A stretch of 64,000 bases of DNA from Synergistaceae bacterium (GCA_031267575.1 JAIRYN010000047.1:1-64000), one strand, 5' to 3'. Positions 1-8,759 are shown, counted from the stretch's first letter. Notes: a model not told the origin generated them from the letters alone. Numbers and translations are program-made.

Positions 1-1
1 C

Positions 2-427
2 CAGAACGTCTTGAAGCACATCGTCAAGCGTCCGAATTTGTATTTTATGGACACTGGGCTCGCCGCCTATCTCACGGACTGGAACACTCCGGCGCAACTG
101 CTGGCTGGGGCTATGAGCGGAGCGATTTTCGAGACCTTCGTGGTTGCCGAAATTCTGAAATCCTACAATCATAACGGCAAACAAGCCAGCGTCTACTATT
201 ACCGAGACACGAACAAAGTTGAAATCGACCTCATCATAGCTCAGGACGGCAAGTTGTACCCGGTGGAAATCAAGGAAACCGCCACTCCAGACAGCCGCAT
301 GGTTAAAAATTTCGACGTACTGGAAAAACTCGGCAAAAACGTGGGCTATGGCGCCCTTGTCTGTCTTACTGACAGGCCCTTCCCACTGACTCGAAAGGCC
401 AGCGCTGTCTCGGTGTGGGACATGTGA
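2..427 (+). CDS. DUF4143-domain AAA-type ATPase, C-terminal part (5' end outside window)
   Basis: The frame is open from the first bases of the window, so only the last ~141 residues are seen. The visible part fits the C-terminal nuclease-like domain (DUF4143) of the AAA_14/DUF4143 proteins: YFMDTGLAAYL, then FETFVVAEILKSY, then YYYRDTNKVEIDLI and LYPVEIKET, which give the D...E-x-K pattern of PD-(D/E)XK folds. The ATPase half would lie upstream. The cellular role of this family is poorly defined. It ends in TGA with no partner gene on the same strand. Family assignment is fairly safe; function is not. Confidence 0.8.
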   Translation, partial: QNVLKHIVKRPNLYFMDTGLAAYLTDWNTPAQLLAGAMSGAIFETFVVAEILKSYNHNGKQASVYYYRDTNKVEIDLIIAQDGKLYPVEIKETATPDSRMVKNFDVLEKLGKNVGYGALVCLTDRPFPLTRKASAVSVWDM

Positions 428-484
428 AGCTATATTAAAATTTCTGAGAGCCGGAAAAGGTCTGCAAGAAACTCCCTGGCGACA

Positions 485-1105
485 CTACTCGAGGGTCTGT
501 TTCGTCAGGCCCGCCATTTTGAGCGCGAAAAAAATGAGAACGAGTCCGACACCGACATTAAGAAAAACCATGACTTCCCGCGGGAGAAAAGTTCTTGCCA
601 CGCTGCCCGCCAGAGCGACACCGTTCAGAAATACGAAAGTCGCCGTCGCGCATCCCATGCCGAAGCGAAAAAGCTGACGGCCGTTCAGATCTTTCGCCGC
701 CACGTTGGCGGAAAAGACTCCTCCCCAAAAGACTATCGTCAGAGGATTGGAACCCGTCAACAACACGGCTTTTAAGAAAATACCCTCCGCTTCGGTCCCG
801 CCGAACAACGACACTTGAGGGAGCAGCGGTATTCCCAGCGCCCCCGAGACGATGTCCAGTCCGAACGCGGCCAGTATGCACGCCCCCGCATAGCGGACAG
901 TTTTCTTGACTTTCTCGTCTTGCAAGAAAACCGCGATACCCACGGCGGCCAAAAAAATATAGAATCCATCAACCAGCGTCACGGCCAAAGCCGCCAATGC
1001 CCCCGAACGGAACCCGAAAACTCCAGACGTGTTGAAGACCATTAGGCACACGGGCCCGACCGCTAACTGCAACAGGAGCCCAAAACGCAGTCCGTCAAAA
1101 AACAT
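485..1105 (-). CDS. LysE/RhtB-family amino-acid exporter
   Basis: A hydrophobic protein of ~206 residues with about six membrane segments. The N-terminus FGLLLQLAVGPVCLMVF carries the GP motif after the first helix typical of LysE/RhtB exporters, and GSNPLTIVFWGGVF is the second conserved N-P motif. Members export amino acids across the inner membrane. The reading frame runs open further upstream, but the ATG at 1105 is preceded by AGAAGGTGGAG and starts the first helix, so I chose it. It follows the capA-like gene by about 55 bp on the same strand. The substrate cannot be told from sequence. Confidence 0.8.
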   Translation of the reverse strand: MFFDGLRFGLLLQLAVGPVCLMVFNTSGVFGFRSGALAALAVTLVDGFYIFLAAVGIAVFLQDEKVKKTVRYAGACILAAFGLDIVSGALGIPLLPQVSLFGGTEAEGIFLKAVLLTGSNPLTIVFWGGVFSANVAAKDLNGRQLFRFGMGCATATFVFLNGVALAGSVARTFLPREVMVFLNVGVGLVLIFFALKMAGLTKQTLE

Positions 1106-1160
1106 GTCTCCACCTTCTGATCTTGAACTCCATCGAAAAAGCAAGGGGGAAATTTTCCCT

Positions 1161-2459
1161 CTACCGCAACATGATTTCGGCACGGTTTCCGTGAATGGCG
1201 ATCTTTGTGCCGTAGGCTTCCGACCGCTGGGCAAGCTGCTCCAGAATGGAGGAGTCTTTTGCCGGAGCGGGCCAGCCGCTGCGGCTGCGAGGAAGACCAA
1301 AGCCCAGCTCCGCCGCCAGGAGCGTCAGCTTCGTCAGCTCTCCGTCCTCCATTTCCCAATAGGGTATGACCGTCTCGAAGGCCTCTCGTTTGGTTTGCAG
1401 CCCTCGGGTGAAGCCGGCGGAGCGCGCCTTGTAGAGGTCGTGCATGGTGGAGTCCGTCGACAGGCCGTAAAACTCGAAGTAGTCCGCCGGGGCTCTCGTG
1501 ATGTTTTCGTTTTGCAGAACAAAATCCCCCAGGGAATAAAAAATAGGTCGATTCTTGTAAATTTCGATGCCCCGCAGAACGTGAGGGCCGTGTCCGACAA
1601 TGGCATGAGCACCGTAGTCGATGCAGGTTCTCGCGAATTCCTCCAAGAACGGAGGGGCGAGAAATTTCTCGGCCGCGGGCTGTTCGTGGCAGTGGACGGA
1701 GACGACGATATAATCGGCCTGCAAGCTCGCGTCGTAAATAGATTTTTTTATTCTCGCCAGGTCCTTGGGATGCACGGAAGATTTTTTGCCCACCTGGTCG
1801 CCGGCTTCGAACGACAGCGTATCGAACTCTATCCTGTTGTCAGGCAGCGGAGAACTGTACCCTTCGCTGCGAAGAAGTTCGTTGATGGCGTTTATCTGAG
1901 TGCCGGCGGCGATTTCCCGAAGGGCCTGGGCGTGACGGGGCTCGATGTAATGGGTGGTCTCCAGGCGCAGCCCGTTGACGCCGGGACGCCCGATCATGGC
2001 GCCGGAAGCGTTTCCGGCCATGGCCGCGGGGTTGAACGAGGACACCGCGCCGATGAGAGCGGCGCGTCCGGAACTGCAGTCTAAATAGGCCGGGGCCGCC
2101 GCCCGCTGGAGGTCGAGCCCCACTCCAGCGGAGGGGATTCCCGCTTTCCCGAGGTTTTCCAGGGTCTTTTCCAGCCCGCCGTAAGAGAAATCCATCGTGT
2201 GGTTGTTGGCGAAGGAGGAAATGTTGAAGCCGAACCTTTTCGCGTCCTCCAAAATTCCGTAGGGCGCGCACAGATAGCTCCCCCCGTTGTACTGAGAGCC
2301 GTAAGATTCGTAATCGTGGACCGTGGTCTCCAGGTTGAAAAAACGCATGTCGCCTTTTTGGATCTCCGCCGCGATTTCGTCGAAACCCGGATAACTTTCG
2401 GGCAGACGGCGATGAACCAGCATGTCCCCCGTCGCCGTAAAAGACATTTTCACTGTCAT
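1161..2459 (-). CDS. CapA-family (poly-gamma-glutamate capsule type) metallophosphoesterase-like protein
   Basis: About 432 residues, starting with ATG at 2459. The order of motifs fits the PGA_cap/CapA fold: FTATGDMLVHRR at the N-terminus, FFNLETT, FANNHTMDFSYGG (the N-N-H metal motif), then VSVHCHEQP, IVGHGPHVLRGIEIY and IFYSLGDFVLQ. CapA proteins are calcineurin-like phosphoesterase relatives, first linked to poly-gamma-glutamate export, but many act outside capsule loci. No capsule synthase genes (capB/capC) lie nearby and there is no clear signal peptide, so a role in capsule formation is not supported. lysE follows on the same strand. Confidence 0.85.
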   Translation of the reverse strand: MTVKMSFTATGDMLVHRRLPESYPGFDEIAAEIQKGDMRFFNLETTVHDYESYGSQYNGGSYLCAPYGILEDAKRFGFNISSFANNHTMDFSYGGLEKTLENLGKAGIPSAGVGLDLQRAAAPAYLDCSSGRAALIGAVSSFNPAAMAGNASGAMIGRPGVNGLRLETTHYIEPRHAQALREIAAGTQINAINELLRSEGYSSPLPDNRIEFDTLSFEAGDQVGKKSSVHPKDLARIKKSIYDASLQADYIVVSVHCHEQPAAEKFLAPPFLEEFARTCIDYGAHAIVGHGPHVLRGIEIYKNRPIFYSLGDFVLQNENITRAPADYFEFYGLSTDSTMHDLYKARSAGFTRGLQTKREAFETVIPYWEMEDGELTKLTLLAAELGFGLPRSRSGWPAPAKDSSILEQLAQRSEAYGTKIAIHGNRAEIMLR

Positions 2460-2497
2460 AATGGCCCTCCTAACGTAACATTCAAGCTCAAGACAAA

Positions 2498-2520
2498 CTC
2501 AGGGGGACAGAGTCCCCCTG
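2498..2520 (-). terminator. Hairpin at the end of the peptide ABC operon
   Basis: Downstream of the last ATPase gene, read on the minus strand: a perfect 9-bp stem CAGGGGGAC / GTCCCCCTG with a 3-base loop at 2500-2520, followed by AGTTTGTCTT. This is a plausible intrinsic terminator, though the T-tract is short and broken. Confidence 0.6.
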
Positions 2521-2558
2521 AACCCCCTTCTGAAAATCTTTCATCAATATTTTATGTA

Positions 2559-3551
2559 TTATATGTAGAGATGGCAGGCCACGAAGTGCTTTTCAGTTCC
2601 CTCTTTTCCGCCTTTTTTCTCTTGTTGTCGAAGAGGGGGCGTTTTTTCCCGGCAGATCTCCTGGACGTTCCGGCACCGCGCGGCGAAACGGCAGCCTGGC
2701 GGAGGGTTGATCGGGCTGACGATCTCTCCTTTGATGACCTCGATTTCCTTGTCGCGCATGGAGATATCCGGCTCTGGGATCGCGGACAAAAGCGCCTTCG
2801 TGTAAGGGTGCAGGGGATTTTCGAAGAGGGAGTCGGAGGAGGCGTGTTCCACACACTGCCCCAGATACATCACGACAATCTCGTCCGAGATGTGTTTGAC
2901 CACCGAAAGGTCGTGGGTGATGAACATGTAGGTCAATCCTCTGTCCTCCTGAATGTCCATCAGCAGGTTGAGAATCTGCGCCTGAATCGAGACGTCCAAG
3001 GCGGAGACCGGCTCGTCGCAGACGATGAACTCGGGATCGAGAGAAAGGGCCCGGGCGATGCCGATGCGCTGGCGGCGCCCTCCGTCCAGCTCGTGAGGGT
3101 AGACATTGGCGTAACGCCGGGCGAGCCCCACGGTGTCCATCAGCTCGGCGGCTCGTTGAAAGGCGGCCGTCCTGCCGGAGCAGGTTTTGTGTATCAACAT
3201 GTACTCCGCGACGATCTCGGCCACGGACATGCGAGGGTCGATGCTGGAATAGGGGTCTTGAAAGATGATCTGCATCTTCTTGCGCATTTCTCTCATGGCC
3301 CGACGGCTGTACGCGAGGACGTCTTGTCCGTCGAAAAGCACCTGTCCCTCGGTGGGCTCGATCAGGCGGATGATGGCGCGGCCCAGGGTGGACTTGCCGC
3401 AGCCCGACTCTCCCACCACGCCCAGGGTCTTTTTTCGAGGAATAGAGATATTGATGTCGTCTACGGCGTGGAGCCATCCCTCCCGGACTTTGAAATATTT
3501 TTTGAGCCCCCGTGTCTCCAACAGCGGCGCGTAAGAAGCTTGAGGTTCCAT
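2559..3551 (-). CDS. dppF: Oligo/dipeptide ABC transporter ATP-binding protein (DppF/OppF type)
   Basis: A 330-residue ABC ATPase. Walker A is GESGCGKST, Walker B ends in FIVCDEPVSALD, and a switch His follows in FITHDLSV. The signature is HELDGGRRQRIGIARAL, so the usual LSGGQ is changed to LDGGR. The C-terminal Cys-containing extension (PPGCRFAARCRNVQEIC) is the oligopeptide-type C-domain of Dpp/Opp ATPases. It powers uptake with DppD, which ends right where this gene starts (3551/3552). It is the last gene of the operon and a hairpin follows. Confidence 0.93.
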   Translation of the reverse strand: MEPQASYAPLLETRGLKKYFKVREGWLHAVDDINISIPRKKTLGVVGESGCGKSTLGRAIIRLIEPTEGQVLFDGQDVLAYSRRAMREMRKKMQIIFQDPYSSIDPRMSVAEIVAEYMLIHKTCSGRTAAFQRAAELMDTVGLARRYANVYPHELDGGRRQRIGIARALSLDPEFIVCDEPVSALDVSIQAQILNLLMDIQEDRGLTYMFITHDLSVVKHISDEIVVMYLGQCVEHASSDSLFENPLHPYTKALLSAIPEPDISMRDKEIEVIKGEIVSPINPPPGCRFAARCRNVQEICREKTPPLRQQEKKGGKEGTEKHFVACHLYI

Positions 3552-4589
3552 TTACGCTTCCTCCTTCCGCCAGTCATTTTGCCGGGCCAAGAGGTGGCAG
3601 GAGATCAGGTGCGTTCCGTTGCGGTAAACGCCGGGGGGAACTCCGTCGCAGTCGCTTATTTTCTGGAGACAACGAGGGGAAAAGCCGCATCCTTTGGGTA
3701 GATTCGTGGGGTCGGGCATCAGCCCCGGAATAGGCGTCAGGCGTTTGGCCTTGGTGCGCAGATTGGGGATGGAGCCGAACAACCCCACCGTGTAGGGATG
3801 ATGGTTCGCGGAAAGGTAAATATCTTCCGCCCTCCCCATTTCGATGATTTTACCGGCGTACATCACCGCCACGTTGTCGCAAGTCTGAGCGACAATGCCC
3901 AGATCGTGGGTAATCATGATCATAGCCGTACCCAGGCGCTTCCTCAATTCCCGTATCATCTCGATGACTTGGGCCTGGATGGTGACGTCCAGGGCGGTGG
4001 TGGGCTCGTCGGCTATGAGAAGGGCCGGCTCGCAGGTCAGAGCCATGGCGATGACCACCCGCTGCTTCATCCCTCCAGAAAATTGATGAGGATAATCGTA
4101 CTTGCGGGAAGCGGGAATCCCAACCATCGACAAAACTTCGTCCACACGTTTTTGTATCTGTTCTTTCGTCTTGTTGTCCTCGTTGTGAAATTTCAGGGCC
4201 TCTTCGATTTGCTCGTTGATCGACATGACGGGGTTCAGGCTGGTCATAGGATCCTGGAAAATCATGGCCGCGCGCTCTCCTCGAATTTTTTGCATGTCGG
4301 ACTCCGGCAGGTCCAACAGGTTTTTGCCCTCGAACTCGATCTCGCCCTTGGTGACACGCCCGGTGTTTTCAGGAAGGAGCCTCATGCAGGTGAGGGCCGT
4401 CGTGGTCTTTCCCGCGCCGGTTTCTCCCACAAGACCGAAAGTCTCGCCTTTTTTCAGAGAAAAGGTGATGCCGTTGACGGCCTTTACCGTCTCCAAGTCG
4501 GTGCGGTACTCCACCGACAAATTATTTACCCGCAGCAGAGGGACTGTCAGTCCGTCCATATTTTCTTGATCCATATTTTCTTCATCCAT
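3552..4589 (-). CDS. dppD: Oligo/dipeptide ABC transporter ATP-binding protein (DppD/OppD type)
   Basis: A 345-residue ABC ATPase: Walker A GETGAGKTT, signature FSGGMKQRVVIAMAL, Walker B LLIADEPTTALD, switch ITHDLGIV, and the Cys-containing oligopeptide C-domain (PKGCGFSPRC). It pairs with DppF to drive the DppB/DppC channel. The N-terminus shows a 15-bp perfect tandem duplication that yields MDEEN-MDQEN-MDGL, an in-frame lengthening of the non-conserved start. AAAGGGGCGGGAG lies just before the ATG at 4589. Confidence 0.93.
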   Translation of the reverse strand: MDEENMDQENMDGLTVPLLRVNNLSVEYRTDLETVKAVNGITFSLKKGETFGLVGETGAGKTTTALTCMRLLPENTGRVTKGEIEFEGKNLLDLPESDMQKIRGERAAMIFQDPMTSLNPVMSINEQIEEALKFHNEDNKTKEQIQKRVDEVLSMVGIPASRKYDYPHQFSGGMKQRVVIAMALTCEPALLIADEPTTALDVTIQAQVIEMIRELRKRLGTAMIMITHDLGIVAQTCDNVAVMYAGKIIEMGRAEDIYLSANHHPYTVGLFGSIPNLRTKAKRLTPIPGLMPDPTNLPKGCGFSPRCLQKISDCDGVPPGVYRNGTHLISCHLLARQNDWRKEEA

Positions 4590-4602
4590 GTCTCCCGCCC
4601 CT

Positions 4603-5496
4603 TTATGTTCGCAGACGTGGATCCAGCGCGTCGCGCAAGCCGTCGCCCAGGACGCTCATGGAAAAAGACGCGACACAGATCATGAAACCGGGAACCAGGA
4701 TGAGGTGGGGTGCCGTGCGCAAAAATTCTTTCCCTTCGCTGACCAAAGCGCCCCACTCCGGCTGCGGCGGGTTGATGCCCAGCCCGAGGAAACTCAGGGT
4801 CGCCGCCGTCAGGATCATGGAGGCCACGTTGGCGGTGGTCTGGACGATGAGGGTTCCCACGGCGTTGGGAAGCACGTGGCGGATGAGAATGTGCAGGGTG
4901 GAGGCCCCGCCCGCCCGCGACGCTTCGATGTATTCCTGCTCGGCGATGTTCAGCACCGAGGATCGCACCATTCGCACAAAGCCGGGAAGGTTGGTCAAGG
5001 AAATAGCGATGCAGATGTTCAGGATTCCAGGCCCCATAGCGGCCACAACCGCCATGGCGAAGAGGGTGTCGGGAATGGAAGAAAAAATATCCAGCGCGCG
5101 CATGACGAGATCGTCCAATTTTCCCCCCACATACCCAACCAGAGCGCCGATTATGCTACCGACCAGCAACGTAGCGAAAGACGTGGCGAATCCGACGAGC
5201 AGAGACACTCTCGATCCATGAAGACAACGCGCCAAAAGATCACGCCCGTATCCGTCGCAACCAAACCAGTGTTCGGCGGAGGGCGGCGCCAGCCTGAGCT
5301 TCATGTTCATCTTGAGCGCGGTGCTGTAGGGGACGATGAGGTCCGCCGCTAGGGCGCAAAAGATCACCACGCAAATGATAAAGAAGCCCAGCATGGCCAC
5401 CCGGTCTTTTTTGAGCCTGCGCCACACTTCTTTCCAACGGTTTCCTTTTTTGAATACCAAAATATCCGCCGTTGTGCCGAGCGCGTCCGAACTCAA
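4603..5496 (-). CDS. dppC: Peptide ABC transporter permease (DppC/OppC type)
   Basis: A membrane permease of ~297 residues. It has an N-terminal helix after a basic stretch, the periplasmic motif HWFGCDGYGRDLLAR, about five more helices and the EAA loop EYIEASRAGGAS near residue 195, ending with the typical DALDPRLR. The frame could start at ATG 5544, deep inside dppB. I prefer TTG at 5496: GAGGAGGGG lies just upstream and the overlap with dppB (stop at 5498) disappears. Together with DppB it forms the channel for peptides or a related solute. Confidence 0.9.
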   Translation of the reverse strand: MSSDALGTTADILVFKKGNRWKEVWRRLKKDRVAMLGFFIICVVIFCALAADLIVPYSTALKMNMKLRLAPPSAEHWFGCDGYGRDLLARCLHGSRVSLLVGFATSFATLLVGSIIGALVGYVGGKLDDLVMRALDIFSSIPDTLFAMAVVAAMGPGILNICIAISLTNLPGFVRMVRSSVLNIAEQEYIEASRAGGASTLHILIRHVLPNAVGTLIVQTTANVASMILTAATLSFLGLGINPPQPEWGALVSEGKEFLRTAPHLILVPGFMICVASFSMSVLGDGLRDALDPRLRT

Positions 5497-5497
5497 C

Positions 5498-6439
5498 TCA
5501 ACCCCTCCTCCCCGAGTACTTGGCCCGGATCCTAGGATCCACAAAAGCGTAGGAAATATCCACCGCTAGAATGACAAATGAAAAGATGACGGCCAAAATA
5601 ATAATTCCCCCTGTGACGACGGGGACGTCTTTCTGTTTGATCCCCATCACGACGAAGGTCCCCAAACCGGGAAGTCCAAACAGTGTTTCTGTGGCGATGG
5701 CGCTGCCGATGAGGATGCCGAAGCTGTTCCCCGCCACTGTGATGACTGGGAGAAGCGCGTTTTTCATGGCGTGTTTCCAGATAACCACCCTTGACGGAGC
5801 GCCTTTGGCTTTGGCGGTGCGGACGTAGTCCTGGCGAATGGTTTCCAACATGCTGGAACGCGTGAAGCGCAATTGGCGGCCGCCGTAAGGAAGCCCCAAA
5901 GCGATCATCGGCATGATATAACTTTTCCAGCTCGCCACGCCGGTAACCGGAAACCAACCCAGCCGGAGCGAAAAAATCAGCATCAACACGAGGCCAATCA
6001 AAAACGCTGGTTGTGACGCCAAAAGCAGGGCCAGTCCTGTGGGAACGCGGTCGAAGAGGGTATTCTGCTTCACCGCCGACAGTACACCCAAGGGAACTCC
6101 GAAAACGAGCGAGAACATAATCGCGTTGAATGCCACCGTCAAAGAAACGGGCAGCCGGTCGGTCACTTCGGTGAAGACCGTTTTTTTTGTAGAGTAGGAT
6201 TTGCCTAAATCCAACTTGAAAATCGCGTTATACATATATATACCATAGCGCTGCAAGAGCGGGCGGTTATATCCCAGTTGCGCGTTCATCAAGTCGATGT
6301 CCTCCTGGCGGGCGCCAGGGCCCAGCAAATTAGACCCTGGGTCACCGGGAACCAAGTCGATAATGATAAAAATCAAGAGAGACACGCCGATGATAATGGG
6401 TATCATCATCAGTAGTCGTTTCAAAATGAATCGATACAA
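5498..6439 (-). CDS. dppB: Peptide ABC transporter permease (DppB/OppB type)
   Basis: A 313-residue permease with the family N-terminus YRFILKRLLMMIPIIIGVSL, the motif DLVPGDP near residue 30, six predicted helices and the EAA loop DYVRTAKAKGAPS about residue 200. The end AFVDPRIR is typical. The start is a TTG at 6439, with GAGGTGTGACGC giving good spacing. It lies downstream of the binding-protein gene, separated by a strong hairpin at 6481-6512. The loop AKAKG binds the ATPases. Confidence 0.92.
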   Translation of the reverse strand: MYRFILKRLLMMIPIIIGVSLLIFIIIDLVPGDPGSNLLGPGARQEDIDLMNAQLGYNRPLLQRYGIYMYNAIFKLDLGKSYSTKKTVFTEVTDRLPVSLTVAFNAIMFSLVFGVPLGVLSAVKQNTLFDRVPTGLALLLASQPAFLIGLVLMLIFSLRLGWFPVTGVASWKSYIMPMIALGLPYGGRQLRFTRSSMLETIRQDYVRTAKAKGAPSRVVIWKHAMKNALLPVITVAGNSFGILIGSAIATETLFGLPGLGTFVVMGIKQKDVPVVTGGIIILAVIFSFVILAVDISYAFVDPRIRAKYSGRRG

Positions 6440-6480
6440 GCGTCACACCTCATCCACAATGGTTTTTGAAGCTGGAGAGG

Positions 6481-6512
6481 GGCAAAACCCCCCTATGTAA
6501 GAGGGTTTTGCC
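6481..6512. terminator. Stem-loop between binding-protein gene and permease genes
   Basis: Perfect 10-bp inverted repeat GGCAAAACCC / GGGTTTTGCC with a 12-base loop. On the operon (minus) strand no T-tract follows, so it is more likely an mRNA-stabilising or attenuating hairpin that lets the binding protein be made in excess over the permeases. On the plus strand it is followed by a T-rich run and could terminate antisense transcripts. Confidence 0.6.
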
Positions 6513-6523
6513 TATTTTATTTC

Positions 6524-8050
6524 TTATTGCCAGGACCATTCATAAAATTGAGGAAAGATAGAATAGTTTCTCGAAATGTTCAAATCGGTCGTCCAGACAA
6601 AAGGCGTCGGTCTATAGAAAACAGGCAGCATAGTGGCGGTGTCCATAATCATATCATTGAGTTCAGTGTAAATTTCCTTACGTTTGGTGACGTCCGCGAC
6701 AGAAACACCGTCGTCCCAAAGTTGATCCATTTTCTTATAGTCGAATTTGTCACCTTCGTACTTGACGTAGTAGGCACCAATTGCCCTGGTATCACAGTAC
6801 AGTCTCCAAGCATCGAAGTCGCCGACCACTTCACCACCGGTCGTCAGGAGGTTGAACTTCTGAGTACGAGCATACTCCAGATTTGTGGCGGATTCCAGGC
6901 GGTTGATGTCGCAGGTCAGGCCGATTTCGGCGAGATTCGCCTGCAAGACGACGGCCATCTTCTCGTAGTTGCCACCAGCGGAACAGTTAATCGAGCCGAT
7001 GTGGGTTCCGTTTGGATAGGCGGACTTGGCCAAGTACTCCTTGGCTCTCTCAAGATCGTAGTTGTAAACGATGCCTGTGATGGGAGCGCCGGTATTTTGA
7101 GCGCCAATCAGGAAATCGGCATTGACCGCGTTTCCGTTGAAGACAGCGATATTCATGGCGTCCTTGTCGATGGCATAAGCAATTGCCTTACGCAGGTTGT
7201 CGTCATCCAGAGGTTTGTTGAAGTAGTTTACGCAGATGAAGGAAATGTGATTGGCGGGCACAAGCTCGGTTTTGTATTTCGGATTAGAGACCAGCATGTC
7301 CCAGTTGGCGATGGGAGCAATGTACCAATCCAGCTCGCCGGATTCGAAAGCGATAAGCCCCGCGGAAGCGTCAGTGATAGGAACGAAACGCAGTTTTTTG
7401 ATAGGCGCCTCGCCCCGATAATAAGCGGGGAAAGCATCGCAAGTCCACTCGACGTCGTGTCTGAGGGAAGTAATGAAATAGGGACCAGTTCCGGCCAAAG
7501 TCAGTTTCGTGCCGAACTCCTCGCCCTGCTCTTCGACTTCGGCCTGATTCACGATAAAAATCATATTTTGGTTATTGAGGAACGCCGAGTTGGGCTGTTT
7601 CAGCTTGACGACCACGGTATAGTCATCGGTGGCGGTTACATCGTCAACGGTTGTCAGATAGTTTCTGACCTTGGGGTTTTCGGCGGCACGCTTGAGCGAA
7701 AATACTACGTCGCTGGCCTTGAGATCTCTACCGTTGTGGAATTTGACGTCTTTGCGGAGATTAAATGTATAGGCGAGACCATCGGAAGCGACACTATAGC
7801 TCTCCGCGACGCGGAGCTCGTACTCGCCGGTGGCTTCGTTTTGAAATACCAGGGGTTCAAAAACTTGCTTGAGGAAGATGATATCTTGGAGGTTGGTAGT
7901 ATTGTGCGGGTCGATCGTGGTAAGTGGAGCCAAGGTACTCAGGTTGAGAGTGCGGACATCAGCCCCCAAAGCCGGGATCGTTCCACTGCGCACCACAAAA
8001 ATCACAATTGCTCCCAACAAAAACGTCGCTCTTTTAAAAAATCTTTTCAT
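6524..8050 (-). CDS. ABC transporter substrate-binding protein, family 5 (peptide/nickel type)
   Basis: A 508-residue secreted protein. Residues 1-29 form a signal peptide (MKRFFKRATFLLGAIVIFVV... ending in ALGA). The mature part shows the SBP_bac_5 marks: FEPLVFQNEATGEYELRVAESYS, YTFNLRKDVKFHNGRDLKASDVVFSLKR split over residues 90-120, and LRKAIAYAIDKDAM. There is no lipobox Cys. It delivers solute to DppBCDF encoded just downstream. The ATG at 8050 sits behind the conserved leader element at 8057-8195 that supplies the AAAGGATC ribosome site. Dipeptides are the most likely solute class, but this family also binds nickel, haem and sugars. Confidence 0.92.
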   Translation of the reverse strand: MKRFFKRATFLLGAIVIFVVRSGTIPALGADVRTLNLSTLAPLTTIDPHNTTNLQDIIFLKQVFEPLVFQNEATGEYELRVAESYSVASDGLAYTFNLRKDVKFHNGRDLKASDVVFSLKRAAENPKVRNYLTTVDDVTATDDYTVVVKLKQPNSAFLNNQNMIFIVNQAEVEEQGEEFGTKLTLAGTGPYFITSLRHDVEWTCDAFPAYYRGEAPIKKLRFVPITDASAGLIAFESGELDWYIAPIANWDMLVSNPKYKTELVPANHISFICVNYFNKPLDDDNLRKAIAYAIDKDAMNIAVFNGNAVNADFLIGAQNTGAPITGIVYNYDLERAKEYLAKSAYPNGTHIGSINCSAGGNYEKMAVVLQANLAEIGLTCDINRLESATNLEYARTQKFNLLTTGGEVVGDFDAWRLYCDTRAIGAYYVKYEGDKFDYKKMDQLWDDGVSVADVTKRKEIYTELNDMIMDTATMLPVFYRPTPFVWTTDLNISRNYSIFPQFYEWSWQ

Positions 8051-8056
8051 AACTTT

Positions 8057-8195
8057 CCGATCCTTTCAGCGTACTAATACCTACTTATAACGAGCAGATA
8101 CATTTCGCATAGTATCTCTTCGACTATAAAGCCAAAGAAAAAGCTGAATCTCGCAAAGCTCATAAAAATATTCCGAAATATTCCACAAGCGCCGT
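8057..8195 (-). ncRNA. Conserved structured 5' leader element, copy 1
   Basis: This stretch directly precedes the binding-protein start and recurs at 17389-17518 and 21506-21567. On the sense (minus) strand it can form, 5' to 3', GCUUGU/AUGAGC, UUUCUUUG/CGAAGAGA, then CUGCU/AGUAG inside a UACUA/UAGUA closing pair. It ends in GCUGAAAGGAUCGG, which holds the ribosome site. Compared with copy 2, differences in these stems become G-U pairs on the sense strand and mismatches on the other strand, as expected of an RNA. An extra 10-bp tandem duplication sits in the first loop. Identity unknown. Confidence 0.6.
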
Positions 8196-8730
8196 CGTTC
8201 GGATACCCGGGTCAATAGCCACTGTACGGCCTTGGTTCTAGGCTATAACGTCAGTAACTATCGGAACGCGTATAAACCACCCATCAGACTCTAGAGTCAA
8301 TCGTAAATTCTGCCTTCATCGATTCACCTCCCTATTGTCGAAACGCACAACTCTGTTACCTACGTCACTTGATAATATAATTTTTACCATAACATATTAT
8401 AGCGCTTTGTAATAGTTTACCAGATATGAATATTAATGTATTACAGCTTATTAAGATACTATGTATAATCTTCCTCCTTTCCATTAGTTCTACTCCATTA
8501 GTTCTACAGCGATTCTTCATCGCACGGAGGTTTAAATTTTTTGAGAGTAAAATGAATATAAAGTTGCCTACAATGAGATCTTCAGATCAGGGAAAAGCTA
8601 CTTTAAGTTGTTAGTTATATCGCATTATAGCCAACTTTCAGCAATCGTCAAGCCAGTACCACCAGGTACCAGGGCAAACTGAGAGAAGCGGTTTTATTGG
8701 AGCAGGGTATGAATACATCAAGTCAAACGA
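8196..8730. other. Intergenic stretch with no supported gene
   Basis: AT-rich region between the divergent peptide-transport and galM units. On the minus strand GGGAGGTGA precedes an ATG at 8319 that opens an 11-codon ORF (stop at 8284). It may be what is left of a lost gene or a short leader ORF. A 14-bp tandem duplication (CCATTAGTTCTACT) lies at about 8483-8511. No conserved protein could be seen. Confidence 0.4.
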
Positions 8731-8759
8731 TTGACAAAGCAAAACCCTCCCCCTATACT
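8731..8759 (+). promoter_or_regulatory. Sigma-70-type promoter for the HTH ORF/galM unit
   Basis: TTGACA at 8731-8736, a 17-bp spacer and TATACT at 8754-8759: consensus -35 and near-consensus -10 at ideal spacing. The first ATG downstream is at 8770, so the transcript would start only a few bases before it. Confidence 0.75.

Noticed and set aside
1029-2084. 351-codon ORF on the plus strand
   Set aside because: It lies opposite the well-supported CapA-like and LysE genes and shows no protein motifs.
2199-3701. 500-codon ORF on the plus strand
   Set aside because: Antisense to the DppF gene; composition is a mirror of the real gene.
6527-8077. 516-codon ORF on the plus strand
   Set aside because: Antisense to the substrate-binding protein, which has a signal peptide and family motifs.
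8426-8614. 62-codon ORF in the 8.2-8.7 kb gap
   Set aside because: AT-rich, no ribosome site, partly made of a tandem duplication.
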